Source: Paulownia fortunei (lineage: Eukaryota; Streptophyta; Magnoliopsida; Lamiales; Paulowniaceae). From it: a stretch of DNA of 64,000 bases. The DNA lies in the NCBI GenBank assembly GCA_019321725.1, contig CM033110.1, positions 14,067,278 through 14,131,277 on the forward strand, written 5' to 3'. Made by a program: the position numbers and the translations under genes. This document shows positions 46,975 to 59,932 of this stretch, in pieces. Under the pieces are notes generated by a model. It saw nothing but the letters and a program-made list of their open reading frames with translations. It was not told the origin of the DNA and made no database searches. Each line of letters opens with the position of its first letter. The stretch's first letter is position 1.

Positions 46975-49320
46975 TGTTGCAAGCCACTAAGCATACAAAT
47001 ATATAAAGGGTTATCAATTACAGGACAAAACTCAATCGTGTATTCTTTCTCAAAGTTCAATACAAGAAATATGCTCCAGGATTACACACATTATGTAAAA
47101 CATGCAACTCAAGAGTCGGCATATAAAAGAAACAAAAAAGGGTGCAGTTAACATTTCCTATTCATTGGAACAATTGCAATCGTGTGTCAACGGTCATATC
47201 TCAACAAGTGTCATATGTTGTGCGATTACTTGGATACATATTTACAAAGTCATTAAAAACAATGCCTTCCTTACTCCGAGCTAAGGCTTCCGCTAGCCCG
47301 CATGCACGTTTGCCCAGCACCTGCGCATACTACCACATAAATGCCTACAAGCATCAATACATATCCCAGATATTCGCCCACACTATCCATTCATTAGCCA
47401 CAACACAATATCTACAGTTGTCCGCCTGAATCTCTTAGCATACTCCACAAGTGGTCAATATCTTGTCCATAAGTGCCCAAAAGACTAGAAAGGACAATAG
47501 AGAGAGTTCAAAACCTAACTCGTAATAAACTCACCTTGAACGAAGTAGGTCCAAACTCGGTTAAGCGAGTCTTGGGGCGGGTAATGAGGTTTAAGTTTTT
47601 AAAACCCGATGAGTTCGAAGTGCGTAACCTATTTTATTGGACACGTCCCGAAATCGTCCCATATATTTATATACTTTTATATAATAAACTTATACTTTCA
47701 TTTTAGGAATTAGAAGCCCTCAACCTTCACTTTTGTTACGTTGTCATCTGATTTCAAATGTACTATTACATTAGTTGGTAATTTTCAAAGAAGATGACCG
47801 AAACCTTAGATTTATAATGCGTTTCATCTAAAAATAGATCGACAAATCCTTGGATTTATTACTCATTTCATCTAAAAGTGGGTTGGTGGGTTCACACGGG
47901 TTAAGCCCATAGGATTTTAGGTGTGGGGCGTGGCAGGTATTATGTCTAATTTTTTCTTGACGGGGCAAGTCCTAAGTTTGGCCAAACCCATTCCAAACAG
48001 ACCCAATTACCATCCATATACAAAATTTAACCAATTGTGTTAGCAACTTCCCAAATGGTCTCTCATAGACATGCACTACCATGTCACAAGATTAGTCAAC
48101 TTACCCAAAAGTCGGGTCAAATCTTGGTCAATCCAAGATGGACTTACGGTAAATCCATGGTACATCTGTTCAAAACCACACATGCCATAGTTGGTTCTTA
48201 GGGTCTACCAAGGGACTAGCCTTCGAAACACTATAACCCATTATAATAGACAGAAAAAAAAAATCCATAGACAATAATAAACAATAAAAGACTAAGAAAT
48301 CACACCCTTTTTACCTCACCATTCGTTCAAACACAATCCTTATAATCTCCAATTCTTATCCCAAGTCATAACTCAAATTGAGTTTTCAAACCACCCGATG
48401 AATGCACCTACTATGCCACCTAATGTCCGTCCACAACAAATATCAGACCACTAGCTCACCTACTACAAATAGAGAAAAGTCCACCACATTTTAATTACTT
48501 GATAATTCAATTTAGAGTTTGATTGAATAATTTATTTCATCTGGAATTACTAGAGAATGCATAGTTCTTAAGTACATGACTAAATATATTACTAATTTTG
48601 GGTAACACACTTGTCTCAAATTTGGATACCAGAATTGCAAAATATTTATAAAAGATCCACTAATATGTAAATTCATGCCATTTTTTTTATATAAAAAAAC
48701 ATAACACAAGCACAGAATGCATAATTCTTATGAGCGATTGCCAAGGAAATTAAACTTGACCTTGAGGCCAAGTTGAATTTGGCCCAGGCTAAATGCATTG
48801 CATTTCTATCATTCCATTATTTTAAGTGCTATTGTGCCCTTGGAAATGTTGCAAATACCATGAAAATATTGCAGATACAAATACTATCTATTAATGCACA
48901 TTAGTAACAATACATAATATAAACATTATATATTAAGAAAAAAGATTATGAAGAAATTCTTTACAAAATTCATAGAAGAAATAATTTTTAATTCTTCTTA
49001 TTATGCATTTGTACTGACGTATGTGCCCTTTAAATTTTTGAACACGCTGTGTAGGGGACCATTTGGGTGATAGACAAAGCTTGTTAATTGGTGTTTACAA
49101 GATATTTTTACATCTTTGATCAGTTGTGAATTCCCTATAATTATTGTTTTGTTTAACATTAACTGCTAGTCACATACCTCTACATGTATATATGAATGAG
49201 GATAAGAATAATAAGTTTGGTTTTTATTAGATTGAAAGGCTATTGAGACTTGTTTGGAGGGATGGGCATGTCTTGCCCGCTTTGAAGTTCGAGAAAAAAA
49301 ATGAGAAAAAATTAATTTTC
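46975..49320. other. Intergenic DNA with hAT-like terminal sequence
   Basis: No gene seen. 47540-48020 has GGGCGGGTAATGAGG- and GTGGGTTGGTGGGTTCAC-type sequence, ending CAAACAGACCCAATTACCAT. This resembles hAT MITE ends, but the matching end was not resolved. 47280-47400 is a modestly GC-richer stretch of unknown origin. 48.7-49.3 kb is AT-rich. Confidence 0.4.
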
Positions 49321-49399
49321 ATTTACATAATACATTGGATTAAGAATAATTGATTATTCCAAAATCTTACTTGAAGTTTTAGCATCCACTTGCCCTCCT

Positions 49400-50972
49400 T
49401 TAGTTTTATGATCCAAATTTGCAAGATTATCTTTGACATTGGACCCCCTACCACACCATTATCACCACATGCACCTATATGGTCACAACCAGTCGATTCA
49501 TCTAAAATCAATTTCCTAAAGAAAATATTTTATTGTGAAGCAACACCTTTATGGGATTCTGTCACCATTATTCTTGCATGCATATTACCTTTGCATGACA
49601 AGATCATATACCAACATCATTATCTTATTTGCATACACCATGACAGATTCTTGGTCATTTCCACAGTAAAAAAATTTCACCATATGGCACCATGTTCTTT
49701 ATGTTTTTGGTCCATCGCATTTTTATACATCTCTTGGGGACATGATGCACATTTTTAAAAGCTAAGACTCGGAAAGCAAGGGTGCATAAAATACCAATGG
49801 ACTCAAACTTTTGGCAAGTACATTTTGTTTCCATTGTTGTCATATTAAGCTCAATTTTCTAACCCTTGGATTTTTCACCATGATATTCCATCACGAACTT
49901 GAATAAATTGGGCACAGGTGAAGGTTCTTCCACCATATCGGTGCTCAAAGAATTGACCAATTCTGTTTAAAACTTAGATTATATCTTGTGCATATAAATT
50001 TCAGCAGCATGTTACAACCACAAGTTAGTTTTCACAATAAGATTAGGCTTCCCATAATGGCAGTGGAAGTCTTCTTCCTTTTCATTTACACCCCATTGTT
50101 TTTGGATTTTCATACAAAGTAGTTTTCATGTCCCCAACTCCCTTCATCATAACAGTTTTTGCTAAATAGAGCTTTAAACCCCTACGCTAAATTTATGATT
50201 GATAAAAACAGCTGCCCATTTGTGGCGCAAGTTATACATACCATTTAACAATTGATGGCCATGAAGATCATAACCCTCGATCATTTTATTCCAATACTTC
50301 TTCAAATTCTTCTTTCAGACTAAAAAAATTGCATATCTTTATCACGTAAATCTTTGGATCTTGATTCATTTGTTCGAATTACATAAACATAAGGAAGCAT
50401 TTTGATTGAAGTTACATTAACATAAGCGACACATTTGGAAAGATTATCCCAACTGCATTAATCACCGCATGGGTAAAAATCATTTGAGGTTGTTTACCAT
50501 CCATGGACTTGAGAAATGTCCTAAATAACCATTCAATGAACCCTCTGTTCTGTCCGACATAAAAGCACACCCAAACATTACACTCTCCTTATGGTGATTT
50601 ATCCCTACAAAAGGGGTAGAATTCAAATTATACCTATTTGCTAGGTAAGTGGTATTAGCTGAAAGTACATCACCAAAGTACTCGTAATCAATTCTATATT
50701 GACCATCGCATAAAAAGAAGTTCAACATTCTACCATTTTCATAAAATTGCATACCCAGTAAAATAATCCCTCTTCATTTGACTTATTTTCAAAATGTCAA
50801 ATTAGTTCAAAACCATATGATTCTCCTTAATGTAACTTCTATTCCAGCTTTGACCATTGCTTCCAATATCACCCTATTTGTAATTGGAATCTTGCATGCT
50901 GATTTTAGTAAATACCTTCCATAAAAAAAGACCACCTTATGCTTATGTTCAATCACAAACTTTGCCACCATT
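49400..50972 (-). pseudogene. FAR1/FRS-type (MULE-transposase-derived) pseudogene
   Basis: FAR1-RELATED SEQUENCE proteins are plant transcription factors domesticated from Mutator transposases. On the minus strand, in order: a FAR1 DNA-binding tail FVIEHKHKVVFF (about 50965-50930); the MULE transposase block NFFLCDGQYRIDYEYFGDVL with TTYLANRYN, PFVGINHH and VMFGCAFM (50752-50480); a MYNLRHKWAAVF segment (about 50250-50200); and a SWIM zinc finger CTCQKFESIGILC with RWTKNIK (49843-49690). Stops and frameshifts separate these. The copia element begins at 50973 within the N-terminal region, and no missing N terminus is seen to the right of it at 58 kb. It could equally be an old autonomous MULE. 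Confidence 0.75.
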
Positions 50973-51975
50973 TGTTAAAGTAGAATGCCCAATGCCCTAA
51001 TTCGATTGAGTGTATTATACTCTTTTTCTTTTGTAAAGATAATCTTATTGGGAATCATATTAATAAAAATGCATTATCTTTATCTTATGTCTTGCATCTT
51101 TTATTTCTGCACATTAGATAAAATACTTAAACCAAATTTAGTTATGGGACATGGTCGCACATATGATAGCGATCATGCAACATGCCTCTAAGACTTTAAT
51201 ATTAAATAAGTTTCAAGTCGAGAGCTTTTTGAGATGAGACATCAAATAACTCAGTAAGACTCGCACATATGATACATGCATGCTTGTGAGATGAAGATGT
51301 CACATTCTATTGGTATTAGAGTAGAAATACAAGTGCATGTATGTGGGTGCTTGTTAGGGAACAAGTACACCAAACATGGCCCGCATTAAATTCTTAGCTG
51401 GAGGTTTTGCCTGTCGAAATAAAAATTTATGTGTTGTGATAGTACACGGTTAGTCCTCAAACTTGAGGCATGATGGTAGCCTTGTGTACGTCCTACAACA
51501 CTTTGATATATCTTCTAATTGGTTGACAATTACAAATGGGGTATGTTGAGTGTTGTAGTGATGTGCGTGGAGGTTTGTCAGTGGTTAGTATAGAATTCGA
51601 CACTTGTCTTTTTAGACAAGGGAATCTTTTGTGTTTTCATAGTTTGTGATTAAAAAATATTGGCCAAGGCAGGATAAATCGTGATTCATCAAGAATCATT
51701 GGAACTTAAAATGGGATCACAGTTATTGAATCATTTAGGGTTTCAACTTATAATCCATGCCCTAAATTCATTTGAGAGATTAGTTGTCGAAATGATCGTA
51801 TGTGTATGATACTCGCAACTGAAATAGGTTTACTCGCTATTTCACCTAAAACTAGTTTGTCATGATTACTTACTAGGTGTTTTCATGGATAGTGAGGTTC
51901 TTAGAATTAAGGAGTTAACTCTAAGCAGATTAATTAATTGAAATAATTATTATTCAATATTATACCAAGTTTCGA
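50973..51975 (+). repeat. 5' LTR of copia element (clear part)
   Basis: Aligns with the 3' LTR from TGTTAAAGTAG through TGATGTCTCATTC-like, GTGTACGTCCTACAACACTT and TCATGATTACTT landmarks. The 68-codon ORF at 50985 has a counterpart at 57118 only because the LTRs are homologous. The outer right boundary is unresolved. Confidence 0.75.
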
Positions 51976-53203
51976 GTCCATTTTTTTTATTTTCTGAAAT
52001 ATTAAAATTAAATGTTAATTTTAATTATTTTTGAAAAATTAATTTTCAAGCAATTAAATATTATACCAAGTTAAAAAAATTGAGTTTAACAATTTGGTAA
52101 ATTTACATATTTTGATAATTACATATGATGTGTATGGGATGATTATGAACTATTGGACCAATGTAATTGGTTTTATTTAATATTTTTAGATTTTAAAATG
52201 AGGCATGCGAGCCTTTTATTCCATTTATATAAATTATTTTATTTTTTATAAAGAGAGTAGAATAGATGGTGAGTTTTTTTTTCTTTGGAAGACTAAGGAG
52301 AATCAAGAAGGAGGTTCCAAAAAAGACCCATGTTTGTATGAGATACAATTATGCCATAGAATAAATTCTATTTCGTTTTATTACCCTTAGATTGACCTTA
52401 GGTCTATTTTTGGCTCAAATGGACCATATAGGACTGGTTCATGATCATCCATTTATTTAAGTATGTATTAGATGCATGCTTATGATTTTATTTAATGCTT
52501 TTATACTTGCGCAATGATATTATGATGTCATGCATTAAATAACCAACTTAATTTAAATTATGATGAGGTTTTGAATAAAATTAAACCCCACTTAATTTAC
52601 TAAAATTAAGTAAGAGAATTTTTTTGAAAATTCAATTTCAAACAAAAATGAACAAGTTAGGTAGGACCTATCTTTCCATGCCTATCACCAAAGATAGAGA
52701 CATGATGACCGCTCCCACACTTGATCACTGGCCATGAGTCGTGGGGTGGTCTTGTGTTGGAAAGCTATGATCTCTATCAAGCATTGAGATGTTCATGGGA
52801 TGGAATCGTTATTATGTTGGCCATGAGTCATGGGACATTTTGATGCTCTATCTACACAAATATTTGATGGGTATTGTTTGACACTTGTGGGCTTATAAAA
52901 TTGGGGTATATGGGAAGAGGTGAGGTAAAACAAACTTGAGAGTTGTATAGTGATACAATCGTCAAAGAGTTGACTACCAATATAAATATTTCATGGGCTC
53001 GTAAAATTGAGGTGTGAAATATTTCCATTGGACCTCAAGCTCACTAGAAAATTTGATTTCCCAAAATTTCATTAGGGGTAATGGAATTCTAATAAAATAG
53101 TGGGAGACATTTAATATTACAGACCTTATATTAAATGAATATGTTTTTTCCATAGTTTACTTATTTTCTGCTTCGTGCATGTTTTATAGATTATTCTACT
53201 AAA

Positions 53204-53993
53204 ATGGTAAAGAATCCACTTGCAATAATCCTTGAACAAAATAAATTAATTGGACCTAACTTTATCGATTAACTAAGAAACCTAAAGATAGTTCTTCAAT
53301 CAGAGAAGATGGTATATGTCCTCGACACTGCGCCTCCTTCAGTTCCACCAGAGGATATTACTTTAGAGACTTATACAAATTATTTATGTCATGTCGATGA
53401 CAATCTGCAGGCTCGATGCTACTTGTTGGCATCGATGTCAAATGAGCTGATAGAGGTAGAACAAGGATCAAGATACTGCTTATGAGATCTTTATTTACCT
53501 ACTTGAGTTGTATGATGAAAGAACTCGATAGATGAGAAATCAGATCTCTAAAGAGTTTTTCAGATGTCGTATGATTGAGGGTTCTTCAGTCCATGATCAT
53601 AGATTGAAGATGATAGCCTTTATTGAAAGGTTGGCATCTCTTAGAGTTGTTATGGAGAACGAACTCTATATAGACCTTCTGTTGCAGTTTCTACCTCCAT
53701 CATTTAACACCTTTGTTGTTAACTTTAATATGCACAACATAGAGACTAGTCTCGTTGAGCTTGTGAACATGTTAAAGATGGCTGAGTCCACTATGAAAAA
53801 GAACAAGCCGGTTCTGCTTGTTGGATCTTCTTCCAGATCAAAGGCTAAAGAGTCCAAAAAAGAAAAAAAAAAGAAATGGTTCCTCTAAACCCAACAAGCT
53901 GAAAGCTAAGGGCGGTGTCAAAAAGGTTTCTTATCAAGCCAATGACAAGTGTCATTATTACGGCAAATCAGGGCACTGGGAGAGGAATTGCTA
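53204..53993 (+). pseudogene. Copia gag
   Basis: It starts MVKNPLAIILEQNKLIGPNF, followed by an in-frame stop where copia gags read Trp, then VYVLDTAPPSVPPED and QARCYLLASMSNEL. After frameshifts the 118-codon ORF at 53532 holds the rest of the gag domain. The zinc knuckle near 53950 reads CHYYGKSGHWERNC, so the second Cys of C-x2-C is replaced by Tyr. Confidence 0.8.
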
Positions 53994-54045
53994 GGGGTAT
54001 CTTACATGCCTGAAGAGTTCATATATATATTTTGTTGAAATTAAC

Positions 54046-56930
54046 TTGTCAGTTAACAATACTTCTTGGGTATTAGATATCCGTTGTGACTCACATATTT
54101 GCAATGATTTGCAGATGATGGCAATAAGCAAGAAGCTAAATGGAAAAAAGACGATCCCTAAGATGGGGAATGAAGCAAGAGTTACTACATTTGCTATAGG
54201 GACCTTTAATATAGCTTTCGAAAATAGTATTGTAATAGTTTTAAATAATTGTCTTTTTGTTTCAAATATTATTAAAAATATTATCTCTATTCTAATTTTG
54301 GACAGATAAGGTTTGAGATTTATCATTGAGAATGGAAGTTGTTCCATTTTCAAATGTTCTGATTTATTTATTCTGGTTTTTTGATGAATTGTTTATATAT
54401 TGTTACTCTTTATAACTCCATTTTCACAATTCAACAAAATAAGAAAAAATTAGATAATCATAGTTCCATGAGCTTATGGCACGCAAGATTATGACATATT
54501 TATGAGAAAATAATTAACAAATTGGCACAATTGCTTGATGTAAAAAAAGAGCAATAACTGCTAATATGTGAATTCTGCCTCAAAAGAAATATGACCAAAT
54601 TTCCATTTGTTGGACAAGTGGAGCGAGCCAAACATCTATTGGATTTGATCCATACAAACGTATGTGGTCTACTAAATGTTAGTGCCCGTGGGAACTATAA
54701 CTACTTATTAGCTTTTACCAATGACTTCTCTAGGTATGGTTATGTGTACCTTTTAAGGTACAAGTTTGAAGTATTTGAAAAGTTCAAAGAATGCATAACC
54801 AAAGTAGAGAAACAAACTGGATTAAGTATAAAAACTCTTTGATCTGATAGAGGAGAAGAATACTTAAATACATAATTTTTAGATTATCTAAAAGAGAATG
54901 AGATTCTCTCACAGTGGACTCCTCCTACTACTCCGCAAGTCAACGGAGTTGCAGAACAAAGGAATCTAACCTTATTGGATATAATTCGATCTATGATGAA
55001 CTTCACTTCATTACTTCTTTCATTTTGGGGTTATGCCTTGGAAACGGCGACATACCTATTAAATAGGATGTCATCTAAAGCCGTATCCAAAACATCATAT
55101 GAGATATAGTTTGGAAAGACACCTTCCTATAAATACCTTAAGGTATGGGGGTGTGCTGCTTATGTAAAGCAACAAGTGGGGGATAAGTTAGATATGAGAT
55201 CCAATTTATGCAAGTTGTGGGTATCCAAAGGAGTCTATTGGCTACTATTTATATGATGCCACGGAACAAAGAGTGTTTTTTTCGAGAAATGCTACCTTCC
55301 TTAAAGAATAATTTCTTTCAGATGGAAGTGGTAATGTTGTAGAACTTGAAGAGGTTTAAGAACAATAGAACACCCCAACTGACGCAATAAATGGTACACC
55401 AGCTAATGCTGGACCCTTTGAAACACAACCTCTTCGAAGATCTGAAAGGGTCACAAAGGTACCTGAGAGGTACAACTTGTTGTTAGAGAACAAAGAAGAG
55501 GGACTCCCCTTGGATAATGATTTAAGAAGCTATGGAGGTGATGTCTGACATCGACTCGGAGAAGTGGCAAGAAGCTATGCAATTCGAGATGGACTCCATA
55601 TGCTCTAACATGGTATGGACCTTGTGGACCCACCTCAGGAAATTATTCCCATTGGCTGCAAATGGGTATACAAGCGAAAGCTTCGAGTAGATGGAAAGGT
55701 AGCGACCTATAAGACACGATTGGTAGCAAAAGGTTATACTCAAAAGCAAAGAATTGATTATGAGGAAACTTTTTTACCAGTAAATATGCTTAAATCCATA
55801 TGGATACTGCTGGCCATATCTATATATTATGACTATGAGATATGACCAATGGATGTGAAGACCGCTTTCCTTACTGGAAACATTAACAAAGAGATTTATA
55901 TGAAGCAGTCAAAAGGCTTCATATCCAATGGAAGCGAGCAAAAGATTTGCAAGCTCTATAGATCCATTTATGGACTCAAACAAGTTTCAAGGAGTTGGAA
56001 CATCTAGTTTGATGAAACAATCAAAATGTTTGACTTTCATAAGACCCCCAATAAACTATGTGTTTACAAGAAGGTTAGTGAGAGTGCAGTTGCATTTGTT
56101 GTGTTCTACGTTGATAACATCTTACTTATTAGCAATGATGTAGGGCTGTTGCAGTTAACGAGGACTTGATTATTTAATCAGTTTTTTATGAAGGACTTGG
56201 GAGATGCATTTTTTATCTTAGGGATAAAAATTTATAGAGATAGATCTAAAAGGGTGATCAGATTATCCCAGTCTATGTATGTAGACAAAGTGCTAAAAAA
56301 GTTTAGCATGGAAGAATCCAAGAGAGGATTCCTGCTTATGAGTCATGAGGTTTCACTCTTTAAGATTATGTCTCCCAAGACACTTGAAGAGAGAGAAATG
56401 ATGACTTGTATACCTTATGCTTCCACAATATGGAGCATAATGTATACAATGTTATGTACAAGGTTTGATATAGCACATGCTTTGAATGTCACGAGCAGAT
56501 ATCAGTCTAATCCAAGGAAAGAACACTGGAAAGCCGTTAAAATAATCCTCAAGTACTTGAAAAAGAGTAAGGATATCTTTCTAATATATGACAATGGAGA
56601 ACTAAAACTAGAGAGATATACAGACTTTAGTTTTCAATCCGATATAGATGATTCAAAATCCATATCCGGATACATATTCACCCTGAATGGTGGTGCGATT
56701 AGTTGGAAGAGTTCCAAGCAAGAGATGACTGTAGACTTTACTACCGAAGCTAAATATAGTGCTGCATAAAATGCAGTAAAAGAAGTTGTTTGGATTAGAA
56801 ACTTTATCCAAGGGTTGAGTATTGTTCAATCTATTATTGATCCAGTTATGATTTACTGTGATAATAATAGAGCTATTGTGCAAGCAAAAGAGCCAAGATC
56901 TCATCAAAAATCCAAGCACATAATGAGATG
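54046..56930 (+). pseudogene. Copia pol (protease, integrase, RT, RNase H)
   Basis: Protease: SWVLDIRCDSHICNDL, where the active-site D-T/S-G is changed to D-I-R. Integrase: MSLWHARL with HxxxH spacing damaged, DLIHTNVCGLLN, SDRGEEY, TPPTTPQVNGVAEQRN (54470-55300). RT: WTLVDPPQEIIPIGCKWVYK, KTRLVAKGYTQ, MDVKTAFLTGNINKEIYMKQ and YVDN in place of YVDD (55560-56130). RNase H: RYTDFSFQSDIDDSKSISGY and TTEAKYSAA (56600-56765), then YCDNNRAI. Several stops interrupt each domain. Confidence 0.88.
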
Positions 56931-57090
56931 ATATACTTGATCAGAGAGATCATTATAGAGGCAACGTCATTGTGGATCGAGTTGCTTCAACATAAAATGC
57001 AGCAGACCCACTTACTAAACCCTTAGCACAGAAGATATTCGACAGACATCTTGATAAGATGGACCTAAGATATATGGGCAATTGGAGTTA

Positions 57091-57105
57091 GGGCAAGTGG
57101 GAGAT
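57091..57105 (+). promoter_or_regulatory. Polypurine tract of copia element
   Basis: GGGCAAGTGGGAGAT directly precedes the TGTTAGAG of the 3' LTR, the standard copia arrangement. Confidence 0.75.
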
Positions 57106-58040
57106 TGTTAGAGTAGAATGCCCAATGTCCCAATTGGATTGAGTGTATTATACTCTTTTTATTTTGTAAAGATAATTTTATTGAAAATCTTATTAATAAA
57201 AAGGCATTCTCTTTATCTTATGTCTTGCATCTTTTATTTCTACACATTAGATAAAGCCCTTAGACCAAATTTAGTTACGGGGTATGATCGCGCATATAAT
57301 GGTGATTATGGAACATGCCTTTAAGGCTTTGGTGTTAAATAAGTTCTGAGTCGAGAGCTTTTTGAAATGGAACATCAAATAACTCGGTAAGACTCGCACA
57401 TATGATGTATGCTTGTGAGATGAGGATGTCACATTCCATTGGCAGAAGCGTAAAGATGCAAGTGCATGTATGTGGGTGCTTGTTAAGGAATACATATACC
57501 GAACATGGCCTACATAAAATTATTAGTTGGAGTATTTGTCTGTCGAAATAAGAATTTTTACTTTGTGATAGTACACGGCTAGTCCTTGGACTTGAGGCAT
57601 GATGGTAGCCTTGTGTACGTCCTACAACACTTTGATATATCTTATGATTGTTTGACAATCATAAAGGGGTATGTTGGTGTTGCACTGATGTGCATGGAGG
57701 TTTGTCAGTGGCCAACATAGAATTCGACACTTATTTTTTTAAATAAGGAAATCTCCTGTATTTTCATAATTCATGATTCAAAAATTTTAGTCAAGGCAGG
57801 ATGAATTGTGATTCATCAAGAATTATTAGAACTTGAAATGGAATTATAGTTATTAAATCATTTAGGATTTCAACTTATAATCCATGCCCTAAATTCAATT
57901 TAAAGATTAGTTGTCGAAAGGATCGTACGTGTATGGTACTCGCAACTGAAATAAATTTACTCGTTATTTCATCTAAAACTAATTTGTCATGATTACTTGG
58001 TAGGTGTTTTAATAAATTAATTAAAATAATTGTTATTTAT
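57106..58040 (+). repeat. 3' LTR of copia element (clear part)
   Basis: Homologous to 50973-51975 with many substitutions and small gaps. After about 58040 the alignment with the 5' side is lost, suggesting a 3' deletion or rearrangement of the LTR end. Confidence 0.75.
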
Positions 58041-59932
58041 AAGTTACAAATGTTGTAAGTCTACTACTAGTTTGGTAATAAACTTAAGAAGGTCACACAT
58101 CTTTATGGAAAGTAATATTTTTAATTTTAAATTTTATCCAATGGTTGAAAATTAATTAATTAATATTAATTTATTGATTAATTAATAATTCAATTTAATT
58201 TAATGGTTTAATTAAATTATTCAATTAAGTAATTAAATTATTTAATTTGACTTAATTTGATTAGGAAGCCCAGTTGAAGTAAATTAAATCAATCAATTGA
58301 ATTGATTAAATTGGAATTGAATCAATTGAATTCATTTGTAGATTTTTTGAGTTCAACCCCAAAATTAATGTGAATCACTTAAGAAACCCACTAAAATATA
58401 AAGAAAATAAATTAAATAAATATATTTATTATATTTATAGATAAATAAATATAGTGATCGATTTTAGATATATATCTATTTTGATATTATTTGAAAAGTT
58501 CAAATTAATATCAACAATGTATGTAGACAATTTTTATGACTAATATAATCTCAAATTAGTCCACATACAATAAAAAAAAAAAAAAAAATTTAGAAAATTT
58601 GGAATCCTTCCAAAATAAAATTTTAAAATAGTTCAAAATTATCAAACTTTCCAAAAATTGGAGAATAATCAAATTTTCAACCCCATAAATGCTTATAGAC
58701 AAAAATTACATAAATAATTCAATAAATTTAAGCAAAAATAATTTTACTAAAAGTCTTCTATTATACTCTCTAACAAAAATTAAAAAATCAAATTTTATTA
58801 TTTTTAAAAATTTATTAAATTAGTTAAATTTATATTTAATAAAATTTTAATTTTCAGTGCGTATATCTATGAAATTATAGTGCACCCAACTCCATCCACT
58901 CTCCACCCTTTTACGCCCAACTTCAAGCATGCCTTACACCCGGTTCTAGTATCAATTTTTTTGGCAAATTGGTCTTCTATTGCCATCGACGTTTTTCATC
59001 TGTAATTCCTTGGCGAGAACACTCAAAACTGCTTTGCTTAAAGTGTTTTAGTGCCATGAAAAAAGGATAATTCAGTCGAATCACCATGTGCCTCAGCATA
59101 ATCAGTATTCAATGAGTCTCCATTGTCTAAATTGCTCCCCAAGCAATTTGCAGCTTCGGCTTATGTAATACAATTGGTCGCCAGACCTGACTAACAAAAA
59201 AAATTTCAACAACTTTCAACTCTGGCAATGAATTTCCATAACGGTTAAGATGAAAAATTTCATAAATTACAACAAGAAACATATCACACACTATCTCCGT
59301 CAAGAGATACAGTGTCTTCCATGCCTCAGGAATGGATTTCTTTCCAAACGGCAGTCCTAACCGAGTACAGAAATGGCGATGCCAATCTGCCCAATAAAAC
59401 CAAGGGAACTCAATTCAACTAACAAATAGCAACTTTTCCAGAGTGGGTAATATTAATTCAAATTTTCATGGATTAAAGCCTAAATCCATTTTTACATTAA
59501 ACAGCTAAAGAAATTGAACTAACACCCAGACAGGTGAATGGACGGAACAACGGTGCTTGGCCGCGGAGGCGGTCTTGAACTGCGGCGGAGGAGAATGCGG
59601 TAGCAAAAGACTTGAAATTCAAAGAAATAGAGAGAGCGTAGGCAGTAAAAGGTTAGAAACGAGCGAAATCCATTTCAACATTTTATTTTTGTGTGCTTGT
59701 GTTAACCATGGTTGACTCACTCTGGCTGCTTTAACCATGATTGGATAACTCAGGTTAGTCAACGCAGAATTTTCGACCTGGGCTCGTGAACAGCACAAGT
59801 CTTGAGCAAATAAAAATATGAAAAAATAGAAAACGCAGCAAAATTCCAGTTCTTGAAAATCTCCATGCCTAGAGCCCGCTTCATACTCCATAAAGCTTGT
59901 CTCTGTTTTTCTTCCAAATTCTTGGGAAATCA
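58041..59932. other. Intergenic DNA and upstream region of the bHLH gene
   Basis: 58.1-58.9 kb is extremely AT-rich (TTAATTAATTAATATTAATT and AATCAATTGAATTGATT palindromes, an A-run at 58570). 58.9-59.6 kb is more balanced and includes a GC-rich patch at 59540-59600 (CTTGGCCGCGGAGGCGGTC). Minus-strand reading there is coding-like in short pieces, but I cannot join them or name a family. The last 300 bp probably hold the bHLH promoter and 5' UTR. Confidence 0.4.

Larger units (their letters stand above)
50973..58040 (+). mobile_element. Ty1/copia retrotransposon, decayed
   Basis: About 7 kb on the plus strand: 5' LTR from 50973 (TGTTAAAGTAGAATGCCC), gag (53204-53993), protease, integrase, RT and RNase H (54046-56930), PPT (57091-57105) and 3' LTR from 57106 (TGTTAGAGTAGAATGCCC). 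The pol order (protease, integrase, RT, RNase H) is diagnostic of Ty1/copia. Clear LTR identity spans about 1 kb (50973-51975 and 57106-58040). Beyond that the two copies diverge and the true ends are uncertain. Multiple stops make it inactive. I found no recognisable iMet PBS and no target duplication. Confidence 0.85.

Noticed and set aside
50985..51191. 68-codon ORF repeated at 57118-57324 with similar sequence
   Set aside because: The similarity follows from both lying at the start of homologous copia LTRs; there is no sign of protein-level constraint.
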